Shown: positions 8,013 to 23,026, numbered from the stretch's first letter. The stretch: 64,000 bases of DNA from Planctomycetota bacterium (GCA_025459175.1 JALORC010000038.1:33515-97514); one strand, 5' to 3'. Notes: generated by a model not told the origin, from the letters alone. Made by a program: numbers and translations.

Positions 8013-9230
8013 ATGCCGCTGCCCACGCTGCCGGAACCCTCGCCGCTCGCGCGCCACTGGGACCTCGACCCCGACACGGTGTTCCTGAACCACGGCAGCT
8101 TCGGGGCGTGTCCACGCGTCGTGCTGCAGACCCAGGCGGCGCTGCGGGCCGAACTCGAACGGCAACCGGTGCGCTTCCTGCACCGCGAACTCGAACCGCG
8201 GCTCGATCACGCGCGCGCGGCGCTGGCGGCGCTGGTCGGCTGCTCGGCGGATGACCTCGCGTTCGTGCCCAACGCCACCACCGGCGTCAACACCGTGCTG
8301 CGCTCGCTGTCGTTCGCGCCCGGCGACGAACTGCTGACGATCGACCACACCTACAACGCGTGCCGCAACGTGCTCGACTACGTGGCCGGCCGGAGCGGCG
8401 CACGCGTGGTGACGGCGGCGATCCCGTTCCCGATCACCGGCCCCGAGCTCGTCGTCGAACGGGTGCTGGCCGCGGTCACCGAACGCACGCGGCTGCTGCT
8501 GATCGACCAGGTGACCAGCCCGACCGGGCTGGTGCTGCCGGTCGCCGAGCTGGTGCAGGCGCTCGCCGCACGCGGCATCGACACCCTGGTCGACGGCGCC
8601 CATGGCCCGGGCATGCTGCCGCTCGATCTCGCGCGGCTCGGCGCGGCCTACTACACCGGCAACTGCCACAAATGGCTGTGCACGCCGAAGGGCAGCGCGC
8701 TGCTGTACGTGCGCCCCGATCGCCAGGACCGGATCCGGCCGCTGGTGCTGAGTCACGGCGCCAACTCGACCCGCACCGATCGGTCGCGGTTCCGGCTCGA
8801 GTTCGACTTCACCGGCACCGGCGACCCGACCCCCTGGCTGTGCATCCCGGCGGCGCTGCAGTTCCTGCGCGAGCTGGTGCCCGGCGGCATCGACGCGATC
8901 CGCGCTCACAACCACGCGCTGGCCTGCTGGGGCCGGGACCGCTTGTGCGAGGTGCTCGGCGTGGCCCCGCCGGCACCCGACTCGATGCTCGGTTCGCTGG
9001 CGGCGGTGCCGCTGCCGCTCGACGACACCCCGCCCACGGGGCCACTCGGACTCGACCCGCTGCAGATCGCGCTGCACGATCGCCATCGCATCGAAGTGCC
9101 GGTGATGCGCTGGGCCCGACCGCGGCTGCGGCTGCTGCGCATCTCGCCGCAGATCTACCACAGCCGCGCCCAGCACGAGTGGCTGGTGCGTGCCTTGGCC
9201 GCCGAGCTGGCCGGCGGCGGCGCGCGCTGA
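8013..9230 (+). CDS. Class V aminotransferase, isopenicillin-N-epimerase-like
   Basis: 405 aa. PLP fold-type I enzyme with the N-terminal motif VFLNHGSFGACPR typical of the isopenicillin N epimerase-like branch, cofactor Asp194 in LVDGAHGPG, and the Schiff-base Lys220 in YYTGNCHKWLCTPKG. SRF..EFDFTGTGD is also characteristic. The branch includes epimerases, cysteine desulfurase-like and kynureninase-like enzymes, so substrate is not assigned. Start chosen at the ATG at 8013, because GATGCT (8000-8005) ends seven bases upstream like other leaderless-looking starts here; an in-frame ATG at 8001 would add four residues. Confidence 0.9.
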   Translation: MPLPTLPEPSPLARHWDLDPDTVFLNHGSFGACPRVVLQTQAALRAELERQPVRFLHRELEPRLDHARAALAALVGCSADDLAFVPNATTGVNTVLRSLSFAPGDELLTIDHTYNACRNVLDYVAGRSGARVVTAAIPFPITGPELVVERVLAAVTERTRLLLIDQVTSPTGLVLPVAELVQALAARGIDTLVDGAHGPGMLPLDLARLGAAYYTGNCHKWLCTPKGSALLYVRPDRQDRIRPLVLSHGANSTRTDRSRFRLEFDFTGTGDPTPWLCIPAALQFLRELVPGGIDAIRAHNHALACWGRDRLCEVLGVAPPAPDSMLGSLAAVPLPLDDTPPTGPLGLDPLQIALHDRHRIEVPVMRWARPRLRLLRISPQIYHSRAQHEWLVRALAAELAGGGAR

Positions 9231-9246
9231 CCCGGCCCCGCCCGTT

Positions 9247-9273
9247 CGAACGTCCGTTTGAAACCGACGTTCG
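9247..9273. promoter_or_regulatory. TetR-type operator: 27-bp near-perfect palindrome
   Basis: The 27-bp site has 13-bp arms around a central G with a single mismatched pair: left arm CGAACGTCCGTTT, right arm AAACCGACGTTCG. It lies 23 bp upstream of the TetR start codon and overlaps the presumed -35 and spacer (TTTGAA at 9257-9262, TAGGCT at 9280-9285). Position and symmetry fit autoregulation of the repressor and the efflux operon behind it. Binding itself is inference. Confidence 0.8.
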
Positions 9274-9285
9274 TGCCGATAGGCT
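9257..9285 (+). promoter_or_regulatory. Promoter of the TetR-RND operon
   Basis: TTTGAA (9257-9262), a 17-bp spacer and TAGGCT (9280-9285) form a plausible -35/-10 pair ending 10 bp before the ATG at 9296, so the mRNA would have almost no leader. The operator palindrome covers the -35 box, so bound repressor would block polymerase. Confidence 0.55.
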
Positions 9286-9295
9286 GCGCGCCATC

Positions 9296-9991
9296 ATGGC
9301 CGGCCCGGACACCAAGACGACGATCCTCGACGCCGCCGAGGCGCTGTTCGCCGAGCAGGGCTACGACGCCGCGTCCTTGCGCGAGCTCACCAGGCGGGCC
9401 GGGGTCAACCTCGCCGCGGTCAACTACCACTTCGGTGGCAAGGAGAAGCTGGCGATGGCGGTGCTGGCGCGCACCATCGCACCGATCAACGCCGAACGCG
9501 CGCGCCGGCTCGAGGCGCTGCCGGTGCGGGCCACCACCGCCGACGTGGTGCGCGCGTTCGTCGAGCCGGCGTTCCCGACCAACGCCAACTGCACCGCCGG
9601 GCACATTGCCCCGGCGCGCGACTTCTGCCGCATGTTCGGCCGGCTGATGGTCGACCAGCCGCCGTTCCTGCGCCTGTTCCTGGCCGAGCAATTCCGCGAC
9701 CTGGGGCTGCGTTTCGAGGCTCGGTTGCGGCAGTCGCTGCCGCGCCACGATGCCGCCACGGTGTGGTGGCGCATGCATTTCCTGGCCGGTGCGATGGCCC
9801 ACACCCTGCACAGCGCGGACGGACTCGCGCACCTGACCGCCGGCCTCTGCGACGCGACCGACGTCGATGCCGTCGTCGAACAGCTGGTCGCCTTCGCCGC
9901 CGCCGGCATCAGCGCGCCGCCGTTGCCGGCCGCAAAGAAGCGCCGCGCGGCCGCCCCTGCCACCGAGCGCCGAGCCCGGAGCCGCCGATGA
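9296..9991 (+). CDS. TetR/AcrR-family transcriptional repressor of the RND efflux operon
   Basis: 231 aa. Residues about 7-55 are the TetR DNA-binding domain (TTILDAAEALFAEQGYDAASL then the helix-turn-helix ending AVNYHFGGKEKL). The C-terminal ligand domain contains RMFGRLMVDQPPFLRLFLAEQF and WWRMHFLAGAMAHTLH, resembling the C-terminal class seen in CecR/YbiH-like efflux regulators. The tail is Lys/Arg/Ala-rich. Its stop overlaps the start of the outer-membrane channel gene (ATGA, 9988-9991), and a palindromic operator lies directly upstream, so it probably represses itself plus the three efflux genes and is released by a toxic ligand. Confidence 0.93.
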   Translation: MAGPDTKTTILDAAEALFAEQGYDAASLRELTRRAGVNLAAVNYHFGGKEKLAMAVLARTIAPINAERARRLEALPVRATTADVVRAFVEPAFPTNANCTAGHIAPARDFCRMFGRLMVDQPPFLRLFLAEQFRDLGLRFEARLRQSLPRHDAATVWWRMHFLAGAMAHTLHSADGLAHLTAGLCDATDVDAVVEQLVAFAAAGISAPPLPAAKKRRAAAPATERRARSRR

Positions 9992-11445
9992 ACGTGAGCC
10001 CGCCCCACCGCCGCCCCGCCAGCGCGCTGCTGCTGGCGCTGCTGTCCGCCTGCACCGCCGAGCCACCGCCGCCGATCGACGATGCACTCGGCATCGACAT
10101 CCCGCCGCACTGGACCAGCGCCAGCGCCGCCGACGCCAACCGCCCCGACGCCACCGCGCCGGCGTTGCCCGAAGCCTGGTGGCAGGGCTTCGGCGACGCG
10201 CAGCTGGATGCCGCCGTCGAACGCGCGTTGCTGCACAACCGCGACCTGCAGGCGGCGATGGCGCGGCTCGAGGGCGCTGCCGCGGCCCGCACGATCGCCG
10301 GTGGTCCGGCGTGGCCCGAGCTCGACGCCAACCTCGATGCGCAGCGCAATCGGCGGTTGTTCCTCGGCTTCCCGTTCGGCGGCGGCGGCGTGCCGAGCGC
10401 CACTTTCACGAGCTACGGCCTCGCGCTGAGTCTGCGCTGGGAACTCGACGTCTGGGGCCGCATCCGCGCCGGTTCGTCGGCGTCGATCGCCGACCAGCAG
10501 GCGGCGCTCGCCGATCTGCAGGGCGCGCGGCAGAGCCTGGTGGCGCAGGTCTGTCGCGCCTGGTTCGCCGCCGTCGAAGCGCGGCAGCAGCTCGACCTCG
10601 CCACCGCCACCGTGGCCACGTTCCGCGCCACCGCCGACGACGTACGCGATCGCTTCCGCCGCGGGGTGCGCCCGGCGCTCGAAGTGCACCAGGCCGAGAC
10701 CAACCTCGCCACCGCCGAGGCGAACGCCGCGCAGCGCCGCGATGCCTTGCAGCGCGCGCGCCGCCAGGTCGACGTGCTGGTCGGTCGCTATCCCGATGGC
10801 CGCACCGCCGCCGGGGCCACGCTGCCGACTCAGCTGCCGGCGGTGCCCGCGGGGCTGCCGGGCGAACTGCTGCTGCGCCGACCCGACCTGGTCGCGGCCG
10901 AACGTCGCGTCGCCGCCGCCGGCTGCCGCGTCGAGGCCGCCCGCGCGGCGCTGTACCCGCGGCTGTCGCTGACCGGCAGCGCCGGCACCAACAGCCTCGA
11001 GCTCGAGGACCTCGTCGACGACGACTTCCGCATCTGGAGCATCGGCGGCAACCTGCTCGCCCCGCTGTTCCGCGGCGGCGCGCTGCGCGCCGACGTCGAG
11101 CAGAAGCTCGCGCGCCGCGCCGAGGTGTTCGCCACCTACGGCAGCGCGGTGCTGCGTGCGTTCGCCGAGGTCGAGGACGTGCTCGGCGCCGAGGTCGAGC
11201 TCTCGGTGCGGGCCGAACGCCAACAGGCGGCCGCCGCGAGTGCCGCCAGTGCGCACGAACTGGCGCGCCAGCGCTACCAGAGCGGCCTCACCGACTTCCT
11301 GACCGTCGCCGACGCGCAGCGACAGGCGTTCGCCAGCGAATCGAACCGCCTGAGCACCGCGCGCCAGCGGCTGGACAATCGCATCGACCTCTTCCTCGCC
11401 CTCGGCGGTGGCTACGGCCGGCCCGCCAGCGGAGCCAACCCGTGA
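9988..11445 (+). CDS. RND efflux outer-membrane channel, NodT/OprM family lipoprotein
   Basis: 485 aa. Signal sequence with lipobox L-L-S-A-C near residue 18. Two outer-membrane-efflux repeats are visible, each with long helical hairpins; the first has WWQGFGDAQLDAAVERAL..N.DL.AA.AR, and the second begins ELLLRRPDLVAAERRVAAAG, the NodT-family hallmark, with LYPRLSLTGSAG after it. Length is standard. It forms the outer-membrane/periplasmic duct used by the adaptor and pump encoded next; it is coupled to tetR (ATGA) and to the adaptor gene (GTGA). Confidence 0.95.
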   Translation: MNVSPPHRRPASALLLALLSACTAEPPPPIDDALGIDIPPHWTSASAADANRPDATAPALPEAWWQGFGDAQLDAAVERALLHNRDLQAAMARLEGAAAARTIAGGPAWPELDANLDAQRNRRLFLGFPFGGGGVPSATFTSYGLALSLRWELDVWGRIRAGSSASIADQQAALADLQGARQSLVAQVCRAWFAAVEARQQLDLATATVATFRATADDVRDRFRRGVRPALEVHQAETNLATAEANAAQRRDALQRARRQVDVLVGRYPDGRTAAGATLPTQLPAVPAGLPGELLLRRPDLVAAERRVAAAGCRVEAARAALYPRLSLTGSAGTNSLELEDLVDDDFRIWSIGGNLLAPLFRGGALRADVEQKLARRAEVFATYGSAVLRAFAEVEDVLGAEVELSVRAERQQAAAASAASAHELARQRYQSGLTDFLTVADAQRQAFASESNRLSTARQRLDNRIDLFLALGGGYGRPASGANP

Positions 11446-12629
11446 ACCTGCCTCGCCTGCTCCTGCAGATCCTGCTGCCGCTCCTGGTCCTCGTCGGCGG
11501 CGCGCTGCTCGCGAAATCCATCGCCGGGCGCCAACAGCCGCCTGCGGTCGCCGCCGACACCCGTCTGGCGCCGCTGGTGCGCACCGCCGCGGTGACCACC
11601 ACCACCGTGCGCCTCGACGTCGCCACCCAGGGCACCGTCGAACCACTGCGCACGGTCGATCTGTCGAGCCAGCTCGCCGGGCGGATCGTCGCCACCAGCG
11701 AGGCGCTGCGCGCCGGGGGCACGTTCGCCGCCGGCGACGTGCTGGTGACGATCGATCCGACCGACTTCGAACTGGCGATCGTGCAGCGGCAGGCCGAGCT
11801 CGCGCGCGCCGAACTGCGGCTGGCCCAGGAACGCGCCGAGGCCGCTGCCGCCCTGCGCGCGTGGCAGCAGCTCGAAGGCGAACGTCCGGCCGATGCACTG
11901 GTGCTGCGGGCGCCGCAGATCCACGATGCCGAGGCGGCGCTGCAAGCGGCGCGCGCGCAGCTCGAACGCAGCCGCCTCGACCGCCAGCGCACCGAGATCC
12001 GTGCCCCGTTCGCCGGTCGCGTGCAGAGCGTCGCCGCCGATCTCGGCCAGACCGTGCAGCCGGGCCAGCGCCTGGCGGTGTTGTTCGACGGGGCCGCGGT
12101 CGAGGTGCGGCTGCCGATCCCGGTCGCCGACGCGGCGTTCCTCGACCTGCCGCTGGGTCCGCAGCCGAGTGCCGGCTCGCCGGTGACCGTGCAAGCGGAG
12201 TTCGCCGGCGGCACGCACACGTGGACTGGCCAGGTCGTGCGCGTCGAGAGCGAGGTCGACCGCCGCACGCGCCAACTCACCGTGGTGGCGCGCATCGACG
12301 GCGCCGCCGCACAAGGTGGCGCGGACCGGCCGCCGCTGCTGGTCGGCATGTTCGTGCGGGCGGTGCTGCACGGTCGGCAGCGCGACGGGGTGCTGGTGAT
12401 ACCGGCCCAGGCGCTGCGCGCAGAGGACACGGTGTGGACCGTCGACGACACCGACCGACTGCGCAGGAAGCCGGTGCAGGTGCTGCGCCAGGAGGCCGAT
12501 CGCGTGCTGCTGGCGTCCGGCGTGCTCGCCGCCGAACGCGTCTGCCTGTCCGACCTCGACACCATCACCGACGGCATGCAGGTGCGCGTGCAGGCACCGA
12601 CCGCCGACAACTCCGCCGGAGGACGCTGA
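11442..12629 (+). CDS. RND efflux periplasmic adaptor (membrane fusion protein, HlyD-like)
   Basis: 395 aa from a GTG at 11442 overlapping the previous stop (GTGA). One N-terminal membrane helix (about residues 5-25) anchors it. The lipoyl-like half-motif GTVEPLRTVDLSSQLAGRIV is followed by an alpha-hairpin (about 105-180), the second lipoyl half IRAPFAGRVQSVAADLGQTV, a beta-barrel domain and a membrane-proximal domain ending VLVIPAQAL...VWTVDD. It links the inner-membrane pump to the outer-membrane channel. The substrate is not readable from sequence. Confidence 0.94.
   Translation: MNLPRLLLQILLPLLVLVGGALLAKSIAGRQQPPAVAADTRLAPLVRTAAVTTTTVRLDVATQGTVEPLRTVDLSSQLAGRIVATSEALRAGGTFAAGDVLVTIDPTDFELAIVQRQAELARAELRLAQERAEAAAALRAWQQLEGERPADALVLRAPQIHDAEAALQAARAQLERSRLDRQRTEIRAPFAGRVQSVAADLGQTVQPGQRLAVLFDGAAVEVRLPIPVADAAFLDLPLGPQPSAGSPVTVQAEFAGGTHTWTGQVVRVESEVDRRTRQLTVVARIDGAAAQGGADRPPLLVGMFVRAVLHGRQRDGVLVIPAQALRAEDTVWTVDDTDRLRRKPVQVLRQEADRVLLASGVLAAERVCLSDLDTITDGMQVRVQAPTADNSAGGR
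12618..12622 (+). promoter_or_regulatory. Ribosome-binding site of the RND pump gene
   Basis: GGAGG ends eight bases before the GTG at 12631. It supports the GTG start and is one of few clear Shine-Dalgarno sequences here. It occurs where the upstream stop does not overlap the start codon. Confidence 0.65.
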
Positions 12630-12630
12630 C

Positions 12631-15846
<3,216 letters not shown>

Positions 15847-15857
15847 CCACCGGATCG

Positions 15858-15880
15858 CGCTGTCGGGATTCTCGACAGCG
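15858..15880 (+). terminator. Hairpin terminator after the RND operon
   Basis: CGCTGTCG and CGACAGCG form a perfect 8-bp stem with a 7-nt loop, starting 11 bp after the pump stop codon. There is no following T-run; the next bases are ATTCCCCG. The rest of 15881-15968 shows nothing else clear. Confidence 0.6.
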
Positions 15881-15968
15881 ATTCCCCGACGACGGCTCGC
15901 CACCCGCCTCATTCGGCGCGCCACCGTCAAGTGCCGCCCCCGGCGGCGACGATGGTCAGGGGCAAGCG

Positions 15969-16561
15969 ATGCCCGGGCTCCTTCCCAGACACGGCCGCAG
16001 CACGGCCACGTACCTGCTTCTGGCCTTCGGTGGCCTGCTGCAGGCACAGGGAGGTCCGTTGCAGGCCGGCCCACCGCAGGATCCCGAGGTCCGCGCCGCG
16101 CTGCTGCGCGCCACGATGTTGCTGCGCATCGCGGCCTACATCCAACCGGCGATCCCGCCCGCTTCGCGTCCCGCCCAACTGCGGGTCGGCGTGGTCGGGG
16201 ACGATGCCGCGAGCCAGGTGCTGCGCCAGCAGATGGCCGGCAAGCAGTTCGCCGGCCGCGAACTGGTGGTGCTGGGGATCACCGCCGACGATGCGCAGTC
16301 CATCGACAAGACGGCGGCCGTCGATCTGCTCTACGTGGCGACGTCGATCGAGGACGCGGTGGCCGTCAAGATCGTCGCGGCCCACAAGACCAGCCCGGTG
16401 CCGCTGATCAGCGAACGCCGTGGTTTCGCAGCTGCCGGCGGCACCGTGCAGCTGTTCGTGAAGGAGAACTTCCTGCGCTTCGAGGTCAACGTCGAGACGC
16501 TGAAGCGACAGGGGCTGCTGGCCGACAGCCAGCTGCTGAAGATGTCGCAGCGGGGGCCACG

Positions 16562-16565
<4 letters not shown>
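15969..16565 (+). CDS. YfiR-like (DUF4154) periplasmic protein
   Basis: 198 aa with an N-terminal signal (hydrophobic stretch ATYLLLAFGGLLQAQ). The body fits DUF4154/YfiR: early helices (LRATMLLRIAAYI), then RVGVVGDDAASQVLRQQM, the IDLLYV-type strand (here VDLLYVATSIEDAV), GGTVQLFVKENFLRFEVNVE and a final helix TLKRQGLLADSQLLKMS, where DUF4154 usually has N...A...G..ISS.LL. In Pseudomonas YfiR is a periplasmic repressor of a diguanylate cyclase; here its partner is a hybrid histidine kinase encoded next with a 4-bp overlap (ATGA, 16562-16565). Confidence 0.85.
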
Positions 16566-18945
<2,380 letters not shown>

Positions 18946-18949
<4 letters not shown>

Positions 18950-20847
18950 GGCTTTCTCACGCCATCCCCGCGGCCGTGCTGCTGGCCACCGCGGTGCCCG
19001 GACAGAACGCTCCCTCGGCGCCACCGCAGGAGCCGGCGAGCAACCCCGACGTCGACCTGACCGAACTGTCGCTCGAACAGCTGATGGAGGTCCCGGTCGA
19101 GGTCAGCTCGCGCCAGAGTCAGTCGCTGGCGCGCACCGCCGCGGCGGTCTTCGTGCTGAACGAGCCCGAGATCCGCCGTTCGGGCCTGCGTTCGGTGCCC
19201 GAGCTGCTGCGCCTCGTGCCGGGGCTGATCATCGCCCAGGACGTGCCCGGCGCCTACGGCTTCAGCAGCCGGCTCGGTGAGTACGGCTTCTCCGGCATGC
19301 TCGTGCTGATCGACGGCCAGCGCCTCTACAACACGCTGCTCCGCCGCGAGTACTGGCAGGCGATCGACCTGCCGGTCGAGATCATCGAACGCATCGAGGT
19401 GGTGCGCGGCCCGGGCGGCGCCCGCTGGGGCGACAAGGCGACGCAAGGCGTCATCAACATCGTCACCCGGCGCGCGAAGAACGTGGCCGGGGCCAGGATC
19501 AGCGGCGTGGTCGGCACCGAGGAGCGCTTGATCGGTTCGTTCCGCTGGGGGGACTCGCTCGGTGACGCGACCGACTTCTATCTGTGGGGCAAGCTGGCGC
19601 AGCGCGACGGCGGCGCGCCGAACACCTCGGGCGACCGCTGGGACAACAACGCGATCGGCATGCGCGTCGACACCGAGCTCGACGCCGGCGTCGCGCTGAC
19701 CGTCGACGGCATGTACCACGACAGCTTCCTCGGCGACTCGTACGAGGTCGACCCGGGGTTCTCGTCGCTGAACATGATCAAGGGTGGCCACCTGAAGAGC
19801 CGCCTGCGCGTCGACCACGACGAACACAGCTGGACCGAGTGGCGCGTCGGCGTCGACGGCTACGACCAGGACATCCGCGACTTCCGCGACAACGTGCCCG
19901 ACTTCACGTTGCGCTTCCGCGAGGAACTGTTCGACACGATGCTGCAGCACTCGCGGCGGCTCGGCTCCGACCTGCAGCTGACGGTCGGCACGGTGTTGCG
20001 GCACCTGACGGTCGAGAGCTTCCGCGTCTTCTCCGGTCGCGCCGCCGAGTACAACGAGACGCGCGGCGACGTGTTCGCGGCGCTCGACTGGGACCTGGAC
20101 CCGCACCTGCGGCTGACGCTCGGTGGCAACCTCGGCTACCAGGACGGCGACACCGGCAGCGGCGTCGACAGCCAGCCGGACCTGCGGCTGGCCTGGACGC
20201 CGTCGTCCGACTTCACGCTGTGGACGGCGTTCAGCGCCAACCGCGAGCCGGACCGCAAGGTAGAGGACTCCGGGCTGCTGGTGCGGCGCCCGTCGCCGAA
20301 CCTGCTCGCCTATGAACTCGGCCTGCGCAAGCGCTTCGGCGAGAGCGTGTTCCTGCAGCTCGACGGCTTCGCCTACCACGTCGACCGCCAGACCAGCGGC
20401 TTCGACACCGATCCGGGCACCGGCGCCACGCTCTACCTGAGCGACGGTCGCACCAACGCGTTCGGCGGCGAGGCCAGCATCGCCTGGAACCCGATCGACA
20501 ACGTGCGCGTGACCGCGTTCCTGGCCACCACCGAGGCCAACTCGCGCAACCAGGACCCGGCCGAGTTCTTCACCATCGAGGAACAGGTGCCGCGGCTGCG
20601 CGGCGGCATGACGGTCGGCTGGGAGCCGGTGCCCGGGCTCGAGCTGGATTCCAATCTGCTCTACACGCAGCGCCGCGCCGGCATCCCGACCTGGTGGCGC
20701 CTCGACCTGCGGCTCGGCTGGCGCGCCAACGAGGCCACTTCGATCGACCTCGTCGGCCAGAACCTGACCGACCCGCGGCACCAGGAGTACTACTACCAGG
20801 AGCAGGCCGAGCGCGGTGTCTACCTGATGGTCACGCACCGGTTCTGA
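18946..20847 (+). CDS. TonB-dependent outer-membrane receptor
   Basis: 633 aa with a cleavable signal (MRLSHAIPAAVLLATAVPGQ). A short SLEQLMEVPVEVSSR stretch precedes the plug domain (about 52-170: VFVLNEPEIRRSGLRSVPELL, PGLIIAQDVPG, VLIDGQRLYN, ERIEVVRGPGGARWGDKATQ, GVINIVTRRA). The rest is a beta-barrel with alternating aromatic strands and a C-terminal Phe. The ligand is unknown: no siderophore or cobalamin context. It is the third gene of an ATGA-coupled triad with a YfiR-like protein and a hybrid kinase, so it may sense a ligand for, or be regulated by, that system. The stop codon lies inside a hairpin. Confidence 0.92.
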
Positions 20848-20881
20848 GAGGCTGAGAGAAAATCAGGATACAGCCTCTCAG
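20844..20881 (+). terminator. Hairpin spanning the stop codon of the TonB-receptor gene
   Basis: CTGAGAGGCTG (20844-20854) and CAGCCTCTCAG (20871-20881) are a perfect 11-bp inverted repeat with a 16-nt A-rich loop. The TGA stop sits in the left arm. There is no T-run afterwards. It probably ends or stabilises the sensory operon transcript. Confidence 0.6.
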
Positions 20882-20940
20882 ATGCTCCTGGTGGCCGCCT
20901 GCGCGGCCACGCAGAGAGTTCGAAACCGATTGTTTCTCAC

Positions 20941-20968
20941 TTTGCGACTGCGTCTCAATCGCGATAAT
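20941..20968 (+). promoter_or_regulatory. Promoter of the Kelch-repeat gene
   Basis: TTTGCG (20941-20946) and GATAAT (20963-20968) are separated by 16 bp (15 if the box is read as TTGCGA). The -10 ends eight bases before the ATG at 20977, so the transcript would be nearly leaderless. The interval 20882-20976 is also visibly more AT-rich than its surroundings. Confidence 0.6.
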
Positions 20969-20976
20969 GTGCAGGC

Positions 20977-22971
20977 ATGATCCGAATCGCCTCCTTGTCG
21001 CTCGTGGGCGTCACCGTGCTGAGCCGGCTTCCCGCCCAGCAAACAGCGGCTCCGTCGCCGACCGCTCCGACCTGCAGCATCACCCGCCCGCCACTGCTGC
21101 CGCAGGCAGTGACCAGCTTCGGCGCCTGCCGCAGCGGACCGTGGCTCTATGTCTTCGGCGGTCACATCGGCCGCCAGCACGCGCACAGCCGCGACAACAT
21201 GGTCGGCACGTTCGTGCGCTGCGACCTCGACGCCGGCACGGACTGGCAGGTGCTGCCGGACGGCCCACCGCTGCAGGGCACCGCGCTGGTGGCCGCCGCC
21301 GACGGGTCGGTCTACCGGGTCGGCGGCATGACGGCACGCAACGCACCCGAGGCGGACGAAGACCTGCACTCGACGGCGTCGGTGGCGCGCTTCTGTCCAC
21401 GCGCAGGGTGCTGGCAGGAACTGACGCCGCTGCCGGAGCCCCGTTCGTCGCACGATGCCTACGTGCTCGGCGATCGCCTCCACGTCGTCGGCGGCTGGCG
21501 ACTCAGTGGCAGCAGCGACGGCGAATGGGCCACCACCGCCTGGGTCGCCGATCTGCGCCAGCAACCGCTGCAGTGGCAACCGCTGCCGTGCCCCGGCCCA
21601 CGCCGAGCGTGTGCCCTGGGCGCCGTGCAGGGGCAACTGGTCGTGCTGGGTGGCATGGACGCGAACGGGCCGCTGGCGAGCGTCCAGGTGCTCGAGGCGG
21701 GCACGGGCAGCTGGCGCCCGGCGCCGGACCTGCCGGGCATGGCGTTCGGCACCGCGGCGTGGGCCGATGGCGCACAGCTGTACTGCACCGTCATGGACGG
21801 CCGCTTGCTGGCCTGGGACGGCGCCGCGCCAGACTGGCGCACGACCGCGCAACTCTCGACGCCGCGGTTCTTCCATCGCCTGGTGGCGGCCGGCGAGCGG
21901 CGCTTGCTGGCGCTCGGTGGCGCCAACCGCAGTGGCCACCTGCGCAGCTGCGAGTTCGTGCCGCTCGACGGCGAGGGGAAGTTCGCGCTCGAGGAACAGC
22001 GGCTGCGGGCGCCGACCCGGATCGCCGATCGCCAGGCGCTGCTGCTCGCCGGGGACGTGCTGTGGGCGTTCGGCGGCAATCGCGGCACCGGCAGCGATCG
22101 TTTCGCGGCGGACCAATTGGCGGCGGACATCTGGCGCCTCGACCTGCCGACCATGGCGGTGACGACCGCGGGGCAAATGCCGCACGGCGGTCAGTCGATG
22201 GCCGTCGCCAGCTGGGGCGAACCGCGCCGATACGCCCTGGTCGGTGGGCTCGGCACGCCGACGCCGGACGGCCCCGTGCGCAGTCTCGCCTCGGCCTTCG
22301 GCTTCGACCCGCGCACCGGGACGCTGCAGCCGCTCGGGCCGCTGCCGCAGCCGCGGACCCAGTGCGAACTGGTCGGCTGCGGCGACCGGCTGTGGCTGTT
22401 CGGCGGCGTCGACTTCACGCCGTCCGCCGACGGCGGCAGCATCGCCGGCGACGCGGCGGTGGTGTTCCGCTGCGAACTCGGCGGCCAAGAGCCCGGCTTC
22501 ACCACGGCCGACCTCCAGCTGCCGCGCCCACGCCGGTCGTTCGCGACCGCGCAGCTCGGCAACGAGCTGTTCCTGATCGGCGGCCTCGGCCACGACTTCG
22601 CGCCGGCCGGCCCGGTCGACGTGCTCGATCTCGCCACCGAGACCTGGCGCCAGCTCGAGCTGCCGCGGCCGTGGGTGTCGCCCCAGGCGGCGGTGCTGGG
22701 CGATCGCATCTACCTCGCCTGCGGCGGCACGATGCAGGGCCAGCGCTTCACCGCCGATCGTTCGCTGTGGAGCTGGAGCGCGACCGAAGGCTTCCGCGAG
22801 CAGCTGGCCGAGTTGCCGTTCGCGGTGCGGCACGTGCAGATGCTCGCGGTGCGCGACCGGCTGCTGTTCTACGCCATCGAAGGGCACGAGATCGTGTTGC
22901 GCTGGTTGCGGCTGCCGCCGTCGCCGACGGCGGCCCGGCGGCCGGTCGAGGCCTCGTGGCGGCACGGCTGA
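20977..22971 (+). CDS. Secreted Kelch-repeat protein
   Basis: 664 aa with a signal peptide (MIRIASLSLVGVTVLSRLPAQ). The body is built of about ten to twelve Kelch blades, seen as recurring R..H/A.....G.L.V.GG....G.......V......W strings, for example LYVFGGHIG, VYRVGGMTA, LHVVGGW, LVVLGGMDANG, LLALGGANRSG, LWAFGGNRG, LWLFGGVDF and LFLIGGLGHD. It would form one or two beta-propellers outside the cytoplasm, used for binding; there is no recognisable catalytic domain and no C-terminal module like that of the other surface proteins. Stand-alone gene with its own promoter. Confidence 0.85.
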   Translation: MIRIASLSLVGVTVLSRLPAQQTAAPSPTAPTCSITRPPLLPQAVTSFGACRSGPWLYVFGGHIGRQHAHSRDNMVGTFVRCDLDAGTDWQVLPDGPPLQGTALVAAADGSVYRVGGMTARNAPEADEDLHSTASVARFCPRAGCWQELTPLPEPRSSHDAYVLGDRLHVVGGWRLSGSSDGEWATTAWVADLRQQPLQWQPLPCPGPRRACALGAVQGQLVVLGGMDANGPLASVQVLEAGTGSWRPAPDLPGMAFGTAAWADGAQLYCTVMDGRLLAWDGAAPDWRTTAQLSTPRFFHRLVAAGERRLLALGGANRSGHLRSCEFVPLDGEGKFALEEQRLRAPTRIADRQALLLAGDVLWAFGGNRGTGSDRFAADQLAADIWRLDLPTMAVTTAGQMPHGGQSMAVASWGEPRRYALVGGLGTPTPDGPVRSLASAFGFDPRTGTLQPLGPLPQPRTQCELVGCGDRLWLFGGVDFTPSADGGSIAGDAAVVFRCELGGQEPGFTTADLQLPRPRRSFATAQLGNELFLIGGLGHDFAPAGPVDVLDLATETWRQLELPRPWVSPQAAVLGDRIYLACGGTMQGQRFTADRSLWSWSATEGFREQLAELPFAVRHVQMLAVRDRLLFYAIEGHEIVLRWLRLPPSPTAARRPVEASWRHG

Positions 22972-23014
22972 ACCACGGCACGACACGCACCGAGCTTCGC
23001 GACCGCCGCGCATC

Positions 23015-23020
23015 TATGCT
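23015..23020 (+). promoter_or_regulatory. -10 element of the amidohydrolase operon (leaderless)
   Basis: TATGCT is followed by six bases and the ATG at 23027. A weak GAGCTT lies 17 bp further upstream. Confidence 0.5.
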
Positions 23021-23026
23021 GCGGCG

